21,382 bases of DNA from Bacillota bacterium (GTDB taxonomy: Bacteria > Bacillota > Clostridia > Monoglobales > Firm-18), in the NCBI GenBank assembly GCA_023228885.1, contig JALOAJ010000040.1, positions 1 to 21,382 of the forward strand, given 5' to 3'. The notes beneath the pieces are model-generated. The model was not told where the DNA came from, did no database searches, and saw nothing but the letters and a program-made list of their open reading frames with translations. The translations under genes and the position numbers were made by a program. Shown here piece by piece: positions 14,765-21,382 of the stretch. The stretch's first letter is position 1; each line of letters opens with the position of its first letter.

Positions 14765-16657
14765 GTGATAGGTAGGGTATTAGGTAAAAGATATGAAATT
14801 ATAGAACAAATCGGGGAAGGCGGCATGGCAAACGTTTACAAGGCGCGTTGCCGGCTTTTAAACCGTTTTGTTGCGGTGAAAATTCTACGCCCGGAGTTTG
14901 CAAAAGATAACGAATTTTTAACTCGTTTTAACATTGAAGCGCAGGCAGCGGCGGCGCTGTCGCATCAAAATATTGTGAGCATATACGATGTGGGTCGGGA
15001 AGATGGCATTGAATATATAGTTATGGAATATATTGAGGGGCTGACATTAAAAGATTATATCAAAGAAAATAAAATTTTAAGTTGGCAGCAGTCTGCTGAT
15101 TTTGCCCTTCAAATATGCAGGGCGCTCATTTGCGCGCACAACAGCGGCATAGTGCATCGTGATATAAAACCACAAAATATAATAATAACCGCCGACCATG
15201 TTTTAAAGGTGACGGATTTCGGCATTGCCAGAGCGGCAACGGCATCTTCCGCAACCATAACCGGCAGCACTATGGGCAGCGTGCATTATTTATCTCCCGA
15301 GCAAGCAAGAGGGGGATACACCGATTTTAAAAGCGATATATATTCGCTCGGTATTGTGTTATACGAAATGGTAACCGGAAAGCTTCCGTTTGTCGGCGGT
15401 AATACCGTTTCAATTGCAATAAAGCAAATACAAGAAACCCCCATTCCGCCAAAAGAACATAATATTGCAGTTCCGTTAGCGGTTGAAAATATTATATTAA
15501 AAGCAATGAATAAAGACCAAACAAAGAGGTACCAATCGGCAAGCGATATGCTTCGTGATTTGGAGCGGGCTAAAACCAACCCGGAATCGGAAATTACAAC
15601 GATAGAAATTAATGAAAATGACCGGACAAAAAAGATACCGGTTGTGCCTGTTGATACCCCCCCGATAAAAAAGACGGGCAGCGGGGCATATAATGCGCAT
15701 ACCGTCAAAGAGGACGGCAAACAAAACAAAAAGGTTGTTGTTTGGGCAACAATTACGGCATTGGTTTTAGTTGCCGCTTTTGTTATAGGGGTTGCCTCAA
15801 TTTTATATCCGGGAATGTTTGGGAATGTTGGTGCGGATGAAATAGAGGTGCCCGATTTGCTTGGCAAGACATATGAGGATATAAAAGATTTGTATAAAAA
15901 ACAAAATGTTACAATCACCCCTATTCAAACGGTAAGCAGCAGTGAATACGGAGAAGGTAAAATTACATCTCAAAACCCGCGGGCGGGCAAGCCGGTTAAA
16001 TTGCCTTTGGAAATTGAGGTTATAATCAGCAAGGGTTTGGACGAAATAAGGCTTTCAAATTATGAGCGAAAAGGGTTTTTTGAAACAAAGCTTGCGCTTG
16101 AGGATATGGGGATTATTGTTAAAGAGGAGCGGGAAGAAAGCGACACAATAGCCGAAGGAATAATAACCCGAACAAGCCCCGGCGCCAATTCGACCGTCAA
16201 AGAAGGGGATACCGTGACTTTGTATGTCAGCAGCGGTGCGGGAGAGCAAAAAACATTGGTGCCGAATTTGGTTGAGTTAAATGTGCAGCTTGCGCGAAAA
16301 ATTTTATCGGACAATAATCTTTTGGAAGGCGACATAACAGAAGTTTACAGCAGCAAGTCGGTGGGAACCGTTACCGACCAAAGCGTGCCTGCCAACACTG
16401 AAGTAAAGGCATATTCAAGGGTTGACCTTTTTGTCAGCAAGGGAGAACAGCAAAAAACAAAAACGGTAACCATAACTGTGCCGCAAGACAGGGAAAAAAC
16501 CAAAATAAAGGTTGTTGCCGATGGGTTGACAATTCATGAAGCGGTGCATACAAAAACCGAAGGTGCGTTTAATATAACAATTTCGGGGAAGGATTCGGTG
16601 GCGCTTGAGATTTATTATGATGACTCGCTTTCGCACACCATGCCGGTGGCTTTATGA
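14765..16657 (+). CDS. prkC: PASTA-domain serine/threonine protein kinase (PrkC/Stk1 type)
   Basis: A membrane sensor kinase of cell-wall state, 630 residues. The cytoplasmic kinase domain spans about 10-268: GEGGMANVY loop, Lys39 (VAVKIL), HRDIKPQN (Asp133), DFG at 151-153 and SPEQA. The activation loop is rich in Ser/Thr (ATASSATITGSTMGS), as expected for autophosphorylation. A juxtamembrane linker follows, then one transmembrane helix at about 324-346. Outside are three PASTA repeats (about 360-424, 429-490, 497-560); the second lacks the usual VPDL opening. A beta-rich C-terminal piece (561-630) follows. The start is GTG at 14765 behind AAGGGGGG at 14751-14758. The stop overlaps the rsgA start (ATGA). 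Confidence 0.96.
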   Translation: MIGRVLGKRYEIIEQIGEGGMANVYKARCRLLNRFVAVKILRPEFAKDNEFLTRFNIEAQAAAALSHQNIVSIYDVGREDGIEYIVMEYIEGLTLKDYIKENKILSWQQSADFALQICRALICAHNSGIVHRDIKPQNIIITADHVLKVTDFGIARAATASSATITGSTMGSVHYLSPEQARGGYTDFKSDIYSLGIVLYEMVTGKLPFVGGNTVSIAIKQIQETPIPPKEHNIAVPLAVENIILKAMNKDQTKRYQSASDMLRDLERAKTNPESEITTIEINENDRTKKIPVVPVDTPPIKKTGSGAYNAHTVKEDGKQNKKVVVWATITALVLVAAFVIGVASILYPGMFGNVGADEIEVPDLLGKTYEDIKDLYKKQNVTITPIQTVSSSEYGEGKITSQNPRAGKPVKLPLEIEVIISKGLDEIRLSNYERKGFFETKLALEDMGIIVKEEREESDTIAEGIITRTSPGANSTVKEGDTVTLYVSSGAGEQKTLVPNLVELNVQLARKILSDNNLLEGDITEVYSSKSVGTVTDQSVPANTEVKAYSRVDLFVSKGEQQKTKTVTITVPQDREKTKIKVVADGLTIHEAVHTKTEGAFNITISGKDSVALEIYYDDSLSHTMPVAL

Positions 16658-17523
16658 TTTGTGGAATAATAACTAAGGGGATAGGCGGTTTTTACTATGT
16701 GGCGACAGATGACGGCGTTGCGGAGTGCAGGGCGCTCGGCAGGCTTAGGAAAGAAAATATTACCCCGGTCACGGGCGACAGGGTTAAAATTCGCGTAACG
16801 AATAAAAACCCATATGAGGGGGCGATAGAGGAAGTTGAAAGCCGCCGGAATTATTTAATTCGTCCGCCGGTGTCAAACATAGATATGCTGGTTATCGTCA
16901 TTTCAACCGAAAGCCCATCACCGGATTATTTAATGATTGATAAGCTGATTGCAACTGCCGAGTATGCAAAAATTGAAATTATTATAGCCGTCAATAAAAT
17001 AGATTTGGCATTGCCGGACGAAATAGTTGAAATATATAAAAAGGCAGGCTTTCAAACAGTGAAAACCTGTGCGCAAGCAAATATAGGCATTGACAAGCTA
17101 AAAGCCTTGCTGACGGGTCGGATAACAGCAGTTGCGGGAAATTCCGGCGTGGGCAAATCGAGCATTTTAAACAGATTTGGGCTTAACCTTGAAACAGGCG
17201 AGGTAGGCAGAACAAATAGGGGGAGGCATACAACCCGCCACACCGAGCTTTTACCTTTGGGCAATGGAAAATTCGTTATAGACACTCCCGGCTTTTCGTT
17301 GCTTGAGGTGGATGATATTAAAGCAAACGAGTTGGAGAATTATTTTAGGGAGTTTGCCAATGTCGGGGAATGTAAGTTTTCCGATTGTGCCCATATAGGG
17401 GTTAAAGCAGACGATTGCGGCGTATATAATGCTGTTACAAAAGGAGAAATTTCAAAAACACGGTATGAGAGTTATGAAAATATGTACAATTTTTTAAAAA
17501 CCATTAAGGAATGGGAAAAATAA
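16654..17523 (+). CDS. rsgA: Ribosome small-subunit-dependent GTPase RsgA
   Basis: Circularly permuted GTPase that checks late 30S subunit maturation. It has 289 residues. The N-terminal OB fold (about 1-68) is followed by G4 NKID at 114-117, P-loop GNSGVGKS at 162-169, a switch region TNRGRHTTRH and DTPG at 210-213. The C-terminal zinc site has Cys240, Cys245, His247 and Cys255; the gap from His to the last Cys is seven residues, two more than the common spacing in B. subtilis YloQ. The ATG overlaps the prkC stop by four bases, pointing to translational coupling. The prkC-rsgA-rpe-thiN order is conserved in many Firmicutes. Confidence 0.96.
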   Translation: MICGIITKGIGGFYYVATDDGVAECRALGRLRKENITPVTGDRVKIRVTNKNPYEGAIEEVESRRNYLIRPPVSNIDMLVIVISTESPSPDYLMIDKLIATAEYAKIEIIIAVNKIDLALPDEIVEIYKKAGFQTVKTCAQANIGIDKLKALLTGRITAVAGNSGVGKSSILNRFGLNLETGEVGRTNRGRHTTRHTELLPLGNGKFVIDTPGFSLLEVDDIKANELENYFREFANVGECKFSDCAHIGVKADDCGVYNAVTKGEISKTRYESYENMYNFLKTIKEWEK

Positions 17524-17545
17524 GCGTTTTACGGAGGGATATGTC

Positions 17546-18202
17546 ATGATTAAAATTGCACCATCATTACTTGCAGCGGATATTAGCAGGTTGGGGGAGG
17601 AAATACGAGCCATTCAAAGCCATGCCGAGATGTTACACATTGATGTTATGGACGGTCATTTTGTGCCGAATATTAGCTTTGGCGTTCCTGTGGTGGCGGG
17701 GCTTAGGAATATATCAGACATTATTTTTGATGTGCACTTGATGATTGAAAACCCGCTTTTGTATATTGAAAAGTTTGCAAAAGCAGGAGCGGACATTATA
17801 ACAATACACATAGAATCGCCGGACAATACCAAAGATTGCATAAGCCTGATAAAATCGCTTGGCAAAAAGGCGGGAATTGCGCTAAACCCCAACACCCCGC
17901 CGGAGAAAATAGAAGAATTTGCGCATGATGTGGAGATGGTTCTCCAAATGACGGTTTTCCCGGGCTTTGGCGGTCAAAGCATGGAGGAGCAAGCTTTGGA
18001 GAACATACCTAAAATAAGAAAAATAATCGGAAAAGATAAGGATTTGCAAGTTGACGGCGGCATTTATGCCGAAAATTGCGCAAAGCTGGTTGCTTTAGGC
18101 GCTAATGTGATAGTATCGGGAACAGGGATATTTCGCGCTCCAGACCCATCCGTTGCTGCGGCAGAACTTAAAAAGGCCGCCATGGCGGGCATGATATCAT
18201 GA
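17546..18202 (+). CDS. rpe: Ribulose-phosphate 3-epimerase
   Basis: Interconverts ribulose-5-phosphate and xylulose-5-phosphate in the pentose phosphate pathway. It has 218 residues with a complete TIM-barrel motif set: IAPSLLAAD at the N-terminus, metal site His31/Asp33 (HIDVMDGHFVPN), His64 (DVHLMI), the mobile loop TVFPGFGGQ and Asp170 (VDGGI). Asp33 and Asp170 are the expected acid-base pair. GGAGGG at 17532-17537 precedes the ATG. It follows rsgA by 22 bases and its last bases overlap the thiN start. Confidence 0.96.
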   Translation: MIKIAPSLLAADISRLGEEIRAIQSHAEMLHIDVMDGHFVPNISFGVPVVAGLRNISDIIFDVHLMIENPLLYIEKFAKAGADIITIHIESPDNTKDCISLIKSLGKKAGIALNPNTPPEKIEEFAHDVEMVLQMTVFPGFGGQSMEEQALENIPKIRKIIGKDKDLQVDGGIYAENCAKLVALGANVIVSGTGIFRAPDPSVAAAELKKAAMAGMIS

Positions 18203-18828
18203 GGGGATGGATTTTTGGCGCGGTAAATGCAAAGGCGGACGATGCTTTATTTTATAAGCGCTTGAAATTTGAAAAGGATGATATTATTATATGCGCCGAC
18301 GGCGGGTATAACACCGCTACGCTAATCGGAATTGTGCCGCATATTGTGATAGGGGATATGGACTCGATAAGCGGCGCTGTTCCAAGCAGTATAAAAAAGA
18401 TTGTTTACCCCAAGAACAAAGATAAAACCGACCTGCATTTGTGCATTGATTATGCGCTTGAAAACGGGTGCAAAGAAATCATTTTATTAAACTCTTTCGG
18501 CGGCAGAATAGACCACAGCATTGCCGCTTTGGTGTCGCTAAAGTATATTATGGAAAACAACGCTGAGGGAATGCTTGTTACAAAGAGCAGCAAGGCGTTT
18601 TTAACAGACGAGAAAGCAACAATAAAGCGAAGTATTTATTCAAAAATTTCGTTAGTACCGCTCACCGACACGGTAAGCGGCGTTACAACAAGCGGGCTGC
18701 AATATCCGCTTGAAAATGCAACGCTGCACCAAAGCGCAAACATGGGTATAAGCAATGCCTTTAGCTCGGGTGTTGCATCGGTAGAAATAAAAGAAGGCTT
18801 GTTGTTTATTATTTGTGAGGAGGATTAA
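18199..18828 (+). CDS. thiN: Thiamine diphosphokinase
   Basis: Transfers pyrophosphate from ATP to thiamine, giving thiamine diphosphate. It has 209 residues, a normal length for the ThiN/TPK1 fold. Motifs: ICADGG near residue 32, IGDMDSI near 51, the KDKTDLHL segment near 73 and GGRIDHS near 100 give the acidic catalytic and metal-binding residues. The C-terminal thiamine-binding domain includes GVTTSGLQYPLE and SNAFSSGVASVEI. The ATG overlaps the rpe stop by four bases (ATGA). It is the last gene of the cluster and runs straight into a terminator. No TPP riboswitch is seen. Confidence 0.93.
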   Translation: MRGWIFGAVNAKADDALFYKRLKFEKDDIIICADGGYNTATLIGIVPHIVIGDMDSISGAVPSSIKKIVYPKNKDKTDLHLCIDYALENGCKEIILLNSFGGRIDHSIAALVSLKYIMENNAEGMLVTKSSKAFLTDEKATIKRSIYSKISLVPLTDTVSGVTTSGLQYPLENATLHQSANMGISNAFSSGVASVEIKEGLLFIICEED

Positions 18829-18854
18829 AAAAGGGCGTTATTTACCGCCCTTTT
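18829..18854. terminator. Bidirectional terminator between thiN and rsmI
   Basis: AAAAGGGCG (18829-18837) pairs with CGCCCTTTT (18846-18854) around an 8-base loop. The plus strand continues CCTTTT and the minus strand ends in six T, so it can stop both the thiN and the rsmI transcripts. The rsmI stop codon (18838-18840) lies in the loop. Confidence 0.75.
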
Positions 18855-19686
18855 CCTTTTCAAATTCGTTATATACATCTCTTTTTGGGATGTTTCTTTG
18901 CAATGCAACTTGTGCGATGGCTGTTTTTTTATCCATTTTAGAATTTTGCATTAAAAGCTCAACCGCTTGTGCCGCTGTTTCTTCAAAAACAGTCGTTTCG
19001 CAATTAGGCGCGCCTTGAACAACAATAACAATCTCGCCAATCGGTTTTACTTCGTTAAATTGCGCAATTATGCTTGAAATGGGCGCTCGAATTACTTGTT
19101 CGAATTTTTTTGTAAGCTCGCGGCACACCGCAATATTTCTGTCGCCAAAAACGGACAGCATATCCTCCAAGGTGCGCAAAAGCTTGTGAGGGGCTTCGTA
19201 AAAAATCAAGGTGGCAGGTTGCGATTTTAGGCTTTCAAGGGTTTTGCGCCTTGCCGTTTTTTTAACATCCAAAAAGCCGACAAAATAAAAATTCTTTGTT
19301 GAAAGTCCTGATAAAACAAGGGCGGTTGAAAAAGCCGTTGCACCGGGTATAACGGTAAAATCTATTTCGTTTTCAATGCACAGTTGAACTAAATCTTCGC
19401 CCGGGTCGGATATTGCGGGCATTCCTGCATCGCTTACAAGGGCTATATTTTTGCCTTCATTTAGTTTTTGTAACAGGTTTTCGCCCTTTGCCCTCTTATT
19501 ATGCTCAAAATAGCTTGTAAGCGGGGTGCTGATATTAAAATGGTTCAGCAGTTTTCGGGTGTGCCTTGTATCTTCCGCCGCAATAATATCAACCTCTTTC
19601 AGCGTTTCAATTGCCCTTGTGGTTATGTCCTTTAAATTGCCGATTGGAGTTGCAACTATAAAAAGATTTCCTTTTATTTCAATCAC
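18838..19686 (-). CDS. rsmI: 16S rRNA (cytidine(1402)-2'-O)-methyltransferase
   Basis: A SAM-dependent tetrapyrrole-methylase-fold enzyme that 2'-O-methylates C1402 in the ribosomal P site. Up to 282 residues. Diagnostic motifs: IVATPIGNLKDIT at 10-22, AAEDTRHTRKLL at 36-47, VSDAGMPAISDPG at 84-96, VIPGATAFSTALVLSG and IFYEAPHKL. The start is unusual. The upstream frame closes with a TAA three codons before the GTG at 19686, and that GTG lies inside the only good Shine-Dalgarno match (AGGCGGTG). In-frame alternatives downstream are ATT at 19683 or ATA at 19677, the latter giving a typical MKGNLFIVATPIGN. I keep the GTG as the conventional call. It has its own promoter, divergent from the SCIFF maturase. 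Confidence 0.94.
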   Translation of the reverse strand: MIEIKGNLFIVATPIGNLKDITTRAIETLKEVDIIAAEDTRHTRKLLNHFNISTPLTSYFEHNKRAKGENLLQKLNEGKNIALVSDAGMPAISDPGEDLVQLCIENEIDFTVIPGATAFSTALVLSGLSTKNFYFVGFLDVKKTARRKTLESLKSQPATLIFYEAPHKLLRTLEDMLSVFGDRNIAVCRELTKKFEQVIRAPISSIIAQFNEVKPIGEIVIVVQGAPNCETTVFEETAAQAVELLMQNSKMDKKTAIAQVALQRNIPKRDVYNEFEKEKGGK

Positions 19687-19699
19687 CGCCTGTTATCAT

Positions 19700-19728
19700 A
19701 TTATATACTGCTTTTTACAATAAATCAA
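19700..19728 (-). promoter_or_regulatory. Sigma-A-type promoter for rsmI
   Basis: On the minus strand TTGATT (19728-19723), 17 bases, then a perfect TATAAT (19705-19700). Transcription should start near 19693, only about 7 bases before the GTG called as the rsmI start. The mRNA would thus have almost no leader. Confidence 0.65.
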
Positions 19729-19768
19729 TCAAAACACAGCTTTGTTTAAACAGTCAACCGTTAAAATC

Positions 19769-19797
19769 TTGACAATAAATATCGCGGGTGGTATAAT
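19769..19797 (+). promoter_or_regulatory. Perfect-consensus sigma-A promoter for the SCIFF maturase
   Basis: TTGACA (19769-19774), 17 bases, TATAAT (19792-19797): both boxes and the spacing match the consensus exactly. Transcription should start near 19804, about 40 bases before the maturase start, so nothing else can be encoded between. Confidence 0.75.
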
Positions 19798-19843
19798 TTA
19801 TAAGGCTTACAGGTCTTTAAAATAAGGAAAAGGGTTGCTTAAA

Positions 19844-21205
19844 TTGATACATTTATTTAAAATTAACGAAATTAATATTATTGTTGATGTTAACAGCGGG
19901 GCGGTTCACTGCGTGGATAACATTGTGTATGACATTTTGCGGCTATGTGATAACAAGCCGCCGGCAAAGTGTCCCGAAAAGACGCTAAATACGCTTGCCG
20001 GCGAATATAGTAAAGATGAAATATTATCCGCTTACGATGAGATTTTGGATTTATGTGCAATGGGTATGTTATACACCGATGACGAATATGAGCATATTGC
20101 GGCATCAACGGAAAAGAAGACTGTTGTAAAGGCGCTTTGCTTGCATGTGTCCCACGACTGTAACATGAGATGCGGTTATTGTTTTGCCGGAACGGGCAAT
20201 TTTAGCGGCGAGCGGTGTGTGATGTCGGCGCAGACGGGCAAAAAGGCGATAGACTTTGTTATCGAAAAATCGGCAAGCAGAAAAAACATTGAACTTGATT
20301 TTTTCGGCGGTGAACCGCTGATGAATTTTGATGTTGTAAAGGAACTTGTTTACTATGCAAAAGAGCAGGAAAAGAAATATGATAAAAACTTTCGCCTTAC
20401 AATCACCACAAACGGCGTTTTGCTGGACGAAGAAAAACTAAATTTTATAAATGAGCATATGTATAACCTTGTGCTTAGTATTGACGGCAGAAAAAGTGTT
20501 AACGATAAAATGCGAAAGCTTGTAAACGGCAACGGCAGCTACGATGTTATAATGCCGAAGCTAAAGGCGGCGGCAAATTCAAGAAATCAAGATAATTATT
20601 ATGTGCGCGGCACTTTTACCCGAAATAATCTTGATTTTTGCAACGATGTGCTGCACCTTGCGGATTGTGGTTTTGAGCAAATATCAATAGAGCCGGTTGT
20701 GGGTGGCGAAAACGAGCCATACTCAATAAAGAAGGAGGACTTGCCGTATATATTCGGGCAATATGAAAGGCTTGCAAAGGAATATGTCAGTAGGCGCGCC
20801 GATGGGCGTTGGTTTAACTTTTTTCATTTTATGGTTGACCTTGAGCAGGGACCATGCGTAATAAAAAGAATCAGCGGTTGCGGCGCAGGCTGTGAATATC
20901 TTGCGGTCACCCCTGAAGGAGACATATATCCATGCCATCAATTTGTGGGAAACAAAGATTTTTTAATGGGCAATGTTTATAATAATGATTTTGACGGAAA
21001 AAGCGCGCAAAGTTTTGCCAAGGCCAATATATACACAAAAGAAAAATGCAAAGGCTGTTGGGCGAAGTTCTATTGCAGCGGCGGCTGCCATGCGAACGCT
21101 TATAGCTTTGGTAAAGATATTTTAACCCCTTATGAAATAGGATGTGAAATGGAGAAAAAAAGAATTGAATGCGCTCTTTACATAAAAGCGATGGAAAGCA
21201 ATTAA
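19844..21205 (+). CDS. scfB: Thioether cross-link-forming SCIFF peptide maturase (radical SAM/SPASM)
   Basis: Radical SAM enzyme of the CteB type, which forms Cys-to-alpha-carbon (or related) thioether links in the SCIFF ranthipeptide precursor. It has 453 residues. The N-terminal part (about 1-90) resembles the RRE/PqqD-like peptide-binding domain and opens with the family's IHxFKxNxxNIIVDVNSGAVH. The radical SAM cluster ligands are Cys106, Cys110 and Cys113 (CNMRCGYC). DFFGGEPLMNFD, TITTNG, SIDGR and YYVRGTFTRNNLDF follow. The SPASM region holds many Cys, including GCGAGCEY, IYPCHQFVGN and CKGCWAKFYCSGGC. A TTG at 19835 is in frame, but the TTG at 19844 matches the family N-terminus and sits 9 bases after AAAGGG (19829-19834). 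No precursor gene is next to it. Confidence 0.92.
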   Translation: MIHLFKINEINIIVDVNSGAVHCVDNIVYDILRLCDNKPPAKCPEKTLNTLAGEYSKDEILSAYDEILDLCAMGMLYTDDEYEHIAASTEKKTVVKALCLHVSHDCNMRCGYCFAGTGNFSGERCVMSAQTGKKAIDFVIEKSASRKNIELDFFGGEPLMNFDVVKELVYYAKEQEKKYDKNFRLTITTNGVLLDEEKLNFINEHMYNLVLSIDGRKSVNDKMRKLVNGNGSYDVIMPKLKAAANSRNQDNYYVRGTFTRNNLDFCNDVLHLADCGFEQISIEPVVGGENEPYSIKKEDLPYIFGQYERLAKEYVSRRADGRWFNFFHFMVDLEQGPCVIKRISGCGAGCEYLAVTPEGDIYPCHQFVGNKDFLMGNVYNNDFDGKSAQSFAKANIYTKEKCKGCWAKFYCSGGCHANAYSFGKDILTPYEIGCEMEKKRIECALYIKAMESN

Positions 21206-21229
21206 ACCTTTGCGTATAGGATATTTAAA

Positions 21230-21256
21230 AGGGGCTGCAATTTTGTTGCGGCCCCT
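21230..21256 (+). other. Strong hairpin downstream of the SCIFF maturase
   Basis: AGGGGCTGCAA (21230-21240) pairs fully with TTGCGGCCCCT (21246-21256), with one G-U pair, around a 5-base loop. No T-run follows, so on its own it is not a standard terminator. It may protect the mRNA 3' end. Confidence 0.55.
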
Positions 21257-21273
21257 CAGACTGTAGACAAAGG

Positions 21274-21294
21274 TCCGCCGCAAGGCGGATTTTT
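21274..21294 (+). terminator. Rho-independent terminator after the SCIFF maturase
   Basis: TCCGCC (21274-21279) pairs with GGCGGA (21284-21289) around a GCAA tetraloop, followed by five T (21290-21294). It is short but GC-rich with a stabilizing GNRA loop. Confidence 0.7.
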
Positions 21295-21306
21295 GTTGTA
21301 AAAATG

Positions 21307-21335
21307 TTGAATTTTGTAACAAAAAATGATATAAT
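21307..21335 (+). promoter_or_regulatory. Promoter for a gene starting at the right edge
   Basis: TTGAAT (21307-21312), 17 bases, perfect TATAAT (21330-21335) with a TGA extended -10 (21327-21329). Transcription should start near 21342. Confidence 0.65.
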
Positions 21336-21359
21336 AGAAGCATAAAAGTCAGTCGTAAC

Positions 21360-21382
21360 AAGGGGTTGAAAATAATTATGCT
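21360..21382 (+). promoter_or_regulatory. Ribosome binding site and likely start codon of the next gene
   Basis: AAGGGG (21360-21365) and an ATG at 21378-21380, 12 bases later, lie downstream of the promoter above. The gene continues past the window, so nothing can be said of its product except that it would begin with Met followed by a CTN codon (Leu). Confidence 0.35.

Noticed and set aside
15286..15918. Long open frame (210 codons) on the minus strand inside prkC
   Set aside because: Fully antisense to a strongly conserved kinase gene, no recognizable motif; it reflects codon bias of the plus-strand gene.
21351..21363. AGTCGTAACAAGG, identical to the conserved 3' end of 16S rRNA
   Set aside because: Only 13 bases match and the flanks do not resemble rRNA; it lies between a promoter and a start codon, so chance is the simplest explanation.

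Overview
The window looks like chromosomal core-gene DNA from an anaerobic clostridial Firmicute, probably Oscillospirales/Ruminococcaceae-like. That placement is inferred from gene content: a long clade-II-type PurL with fused glutaminase domain, the prpC-prkC-rsgA-rpe-thiN cluster, a divergent GyrB-like topoisomerase subunit of the kind seen in clostridia, and a SCIFF (six-cysteine ranthipeptide) maturase. The DNA is AT-leaning, coding density is very high, no intergenic gap exceeds about 180 bases, and several genes start with TTG or GTG. I see no rRNA, tRNA, insertion sequence, prophage or CRISPR array.

Layout. Bases 1-6893 (+): a 5'-truncated HisC/CobD-like aminotransferase, purL, a purine nucleoside phosphorylase and an MTA/SAH (S-adenosylhomocysteine) deaminase-type amidohydrolase, i.e. 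purine synthesis followed by purine and SAM-by-product salvage. Bases 6921-9985 (+): a promoter, then ilvN and ilvC (branched-chain amino acids), then lemA and a TPM-domain membrane protein, ending at a terminator at 10019-10054. Bases 10024-12606 (-): a divergent GyrB/ParE-like subunit followed by ruvA, read from its own promoter. Bases 12692-18828 (+): rnhA, a metal-dependent amidohydrolase, PP2C phosphatase, PASTA Ser/Thr kinase, rsgA, rpe and thiN, many touching or overlapping, ending at a bidirectional terminator. Bases 18838-19686 (-): rsmI. Bases 19769-21205 (+): a consensus promoter and the SCIFF maturase, then two hairpins and a promoter for a gene beyond the right edge.

Most of the window is ordinary housekeeping. 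The most unusual signals are in the first two genes. The aminotransferase has Asn where the Schiff-base lysine should be and Gly where the phosphate-binding arginine should be. The PurL glutaminase domain has Gly in place of its nucleophilic cysteine and an altered oxyanion-hole loop, while its synthetase half is well conserved. So two adjacent genes encode predicted pseudo-enzymes or pseudo-domains in intact reading frames. Other points worth checking are a SCIFF maturase with no precursor peptide gene beside it, a GyrB-like subunit with no GyrA-like partner, an ilvN-ilvC pair without ilvB, and an rsmI start codon that overlaps its own Shine-Dalgarno sequence.
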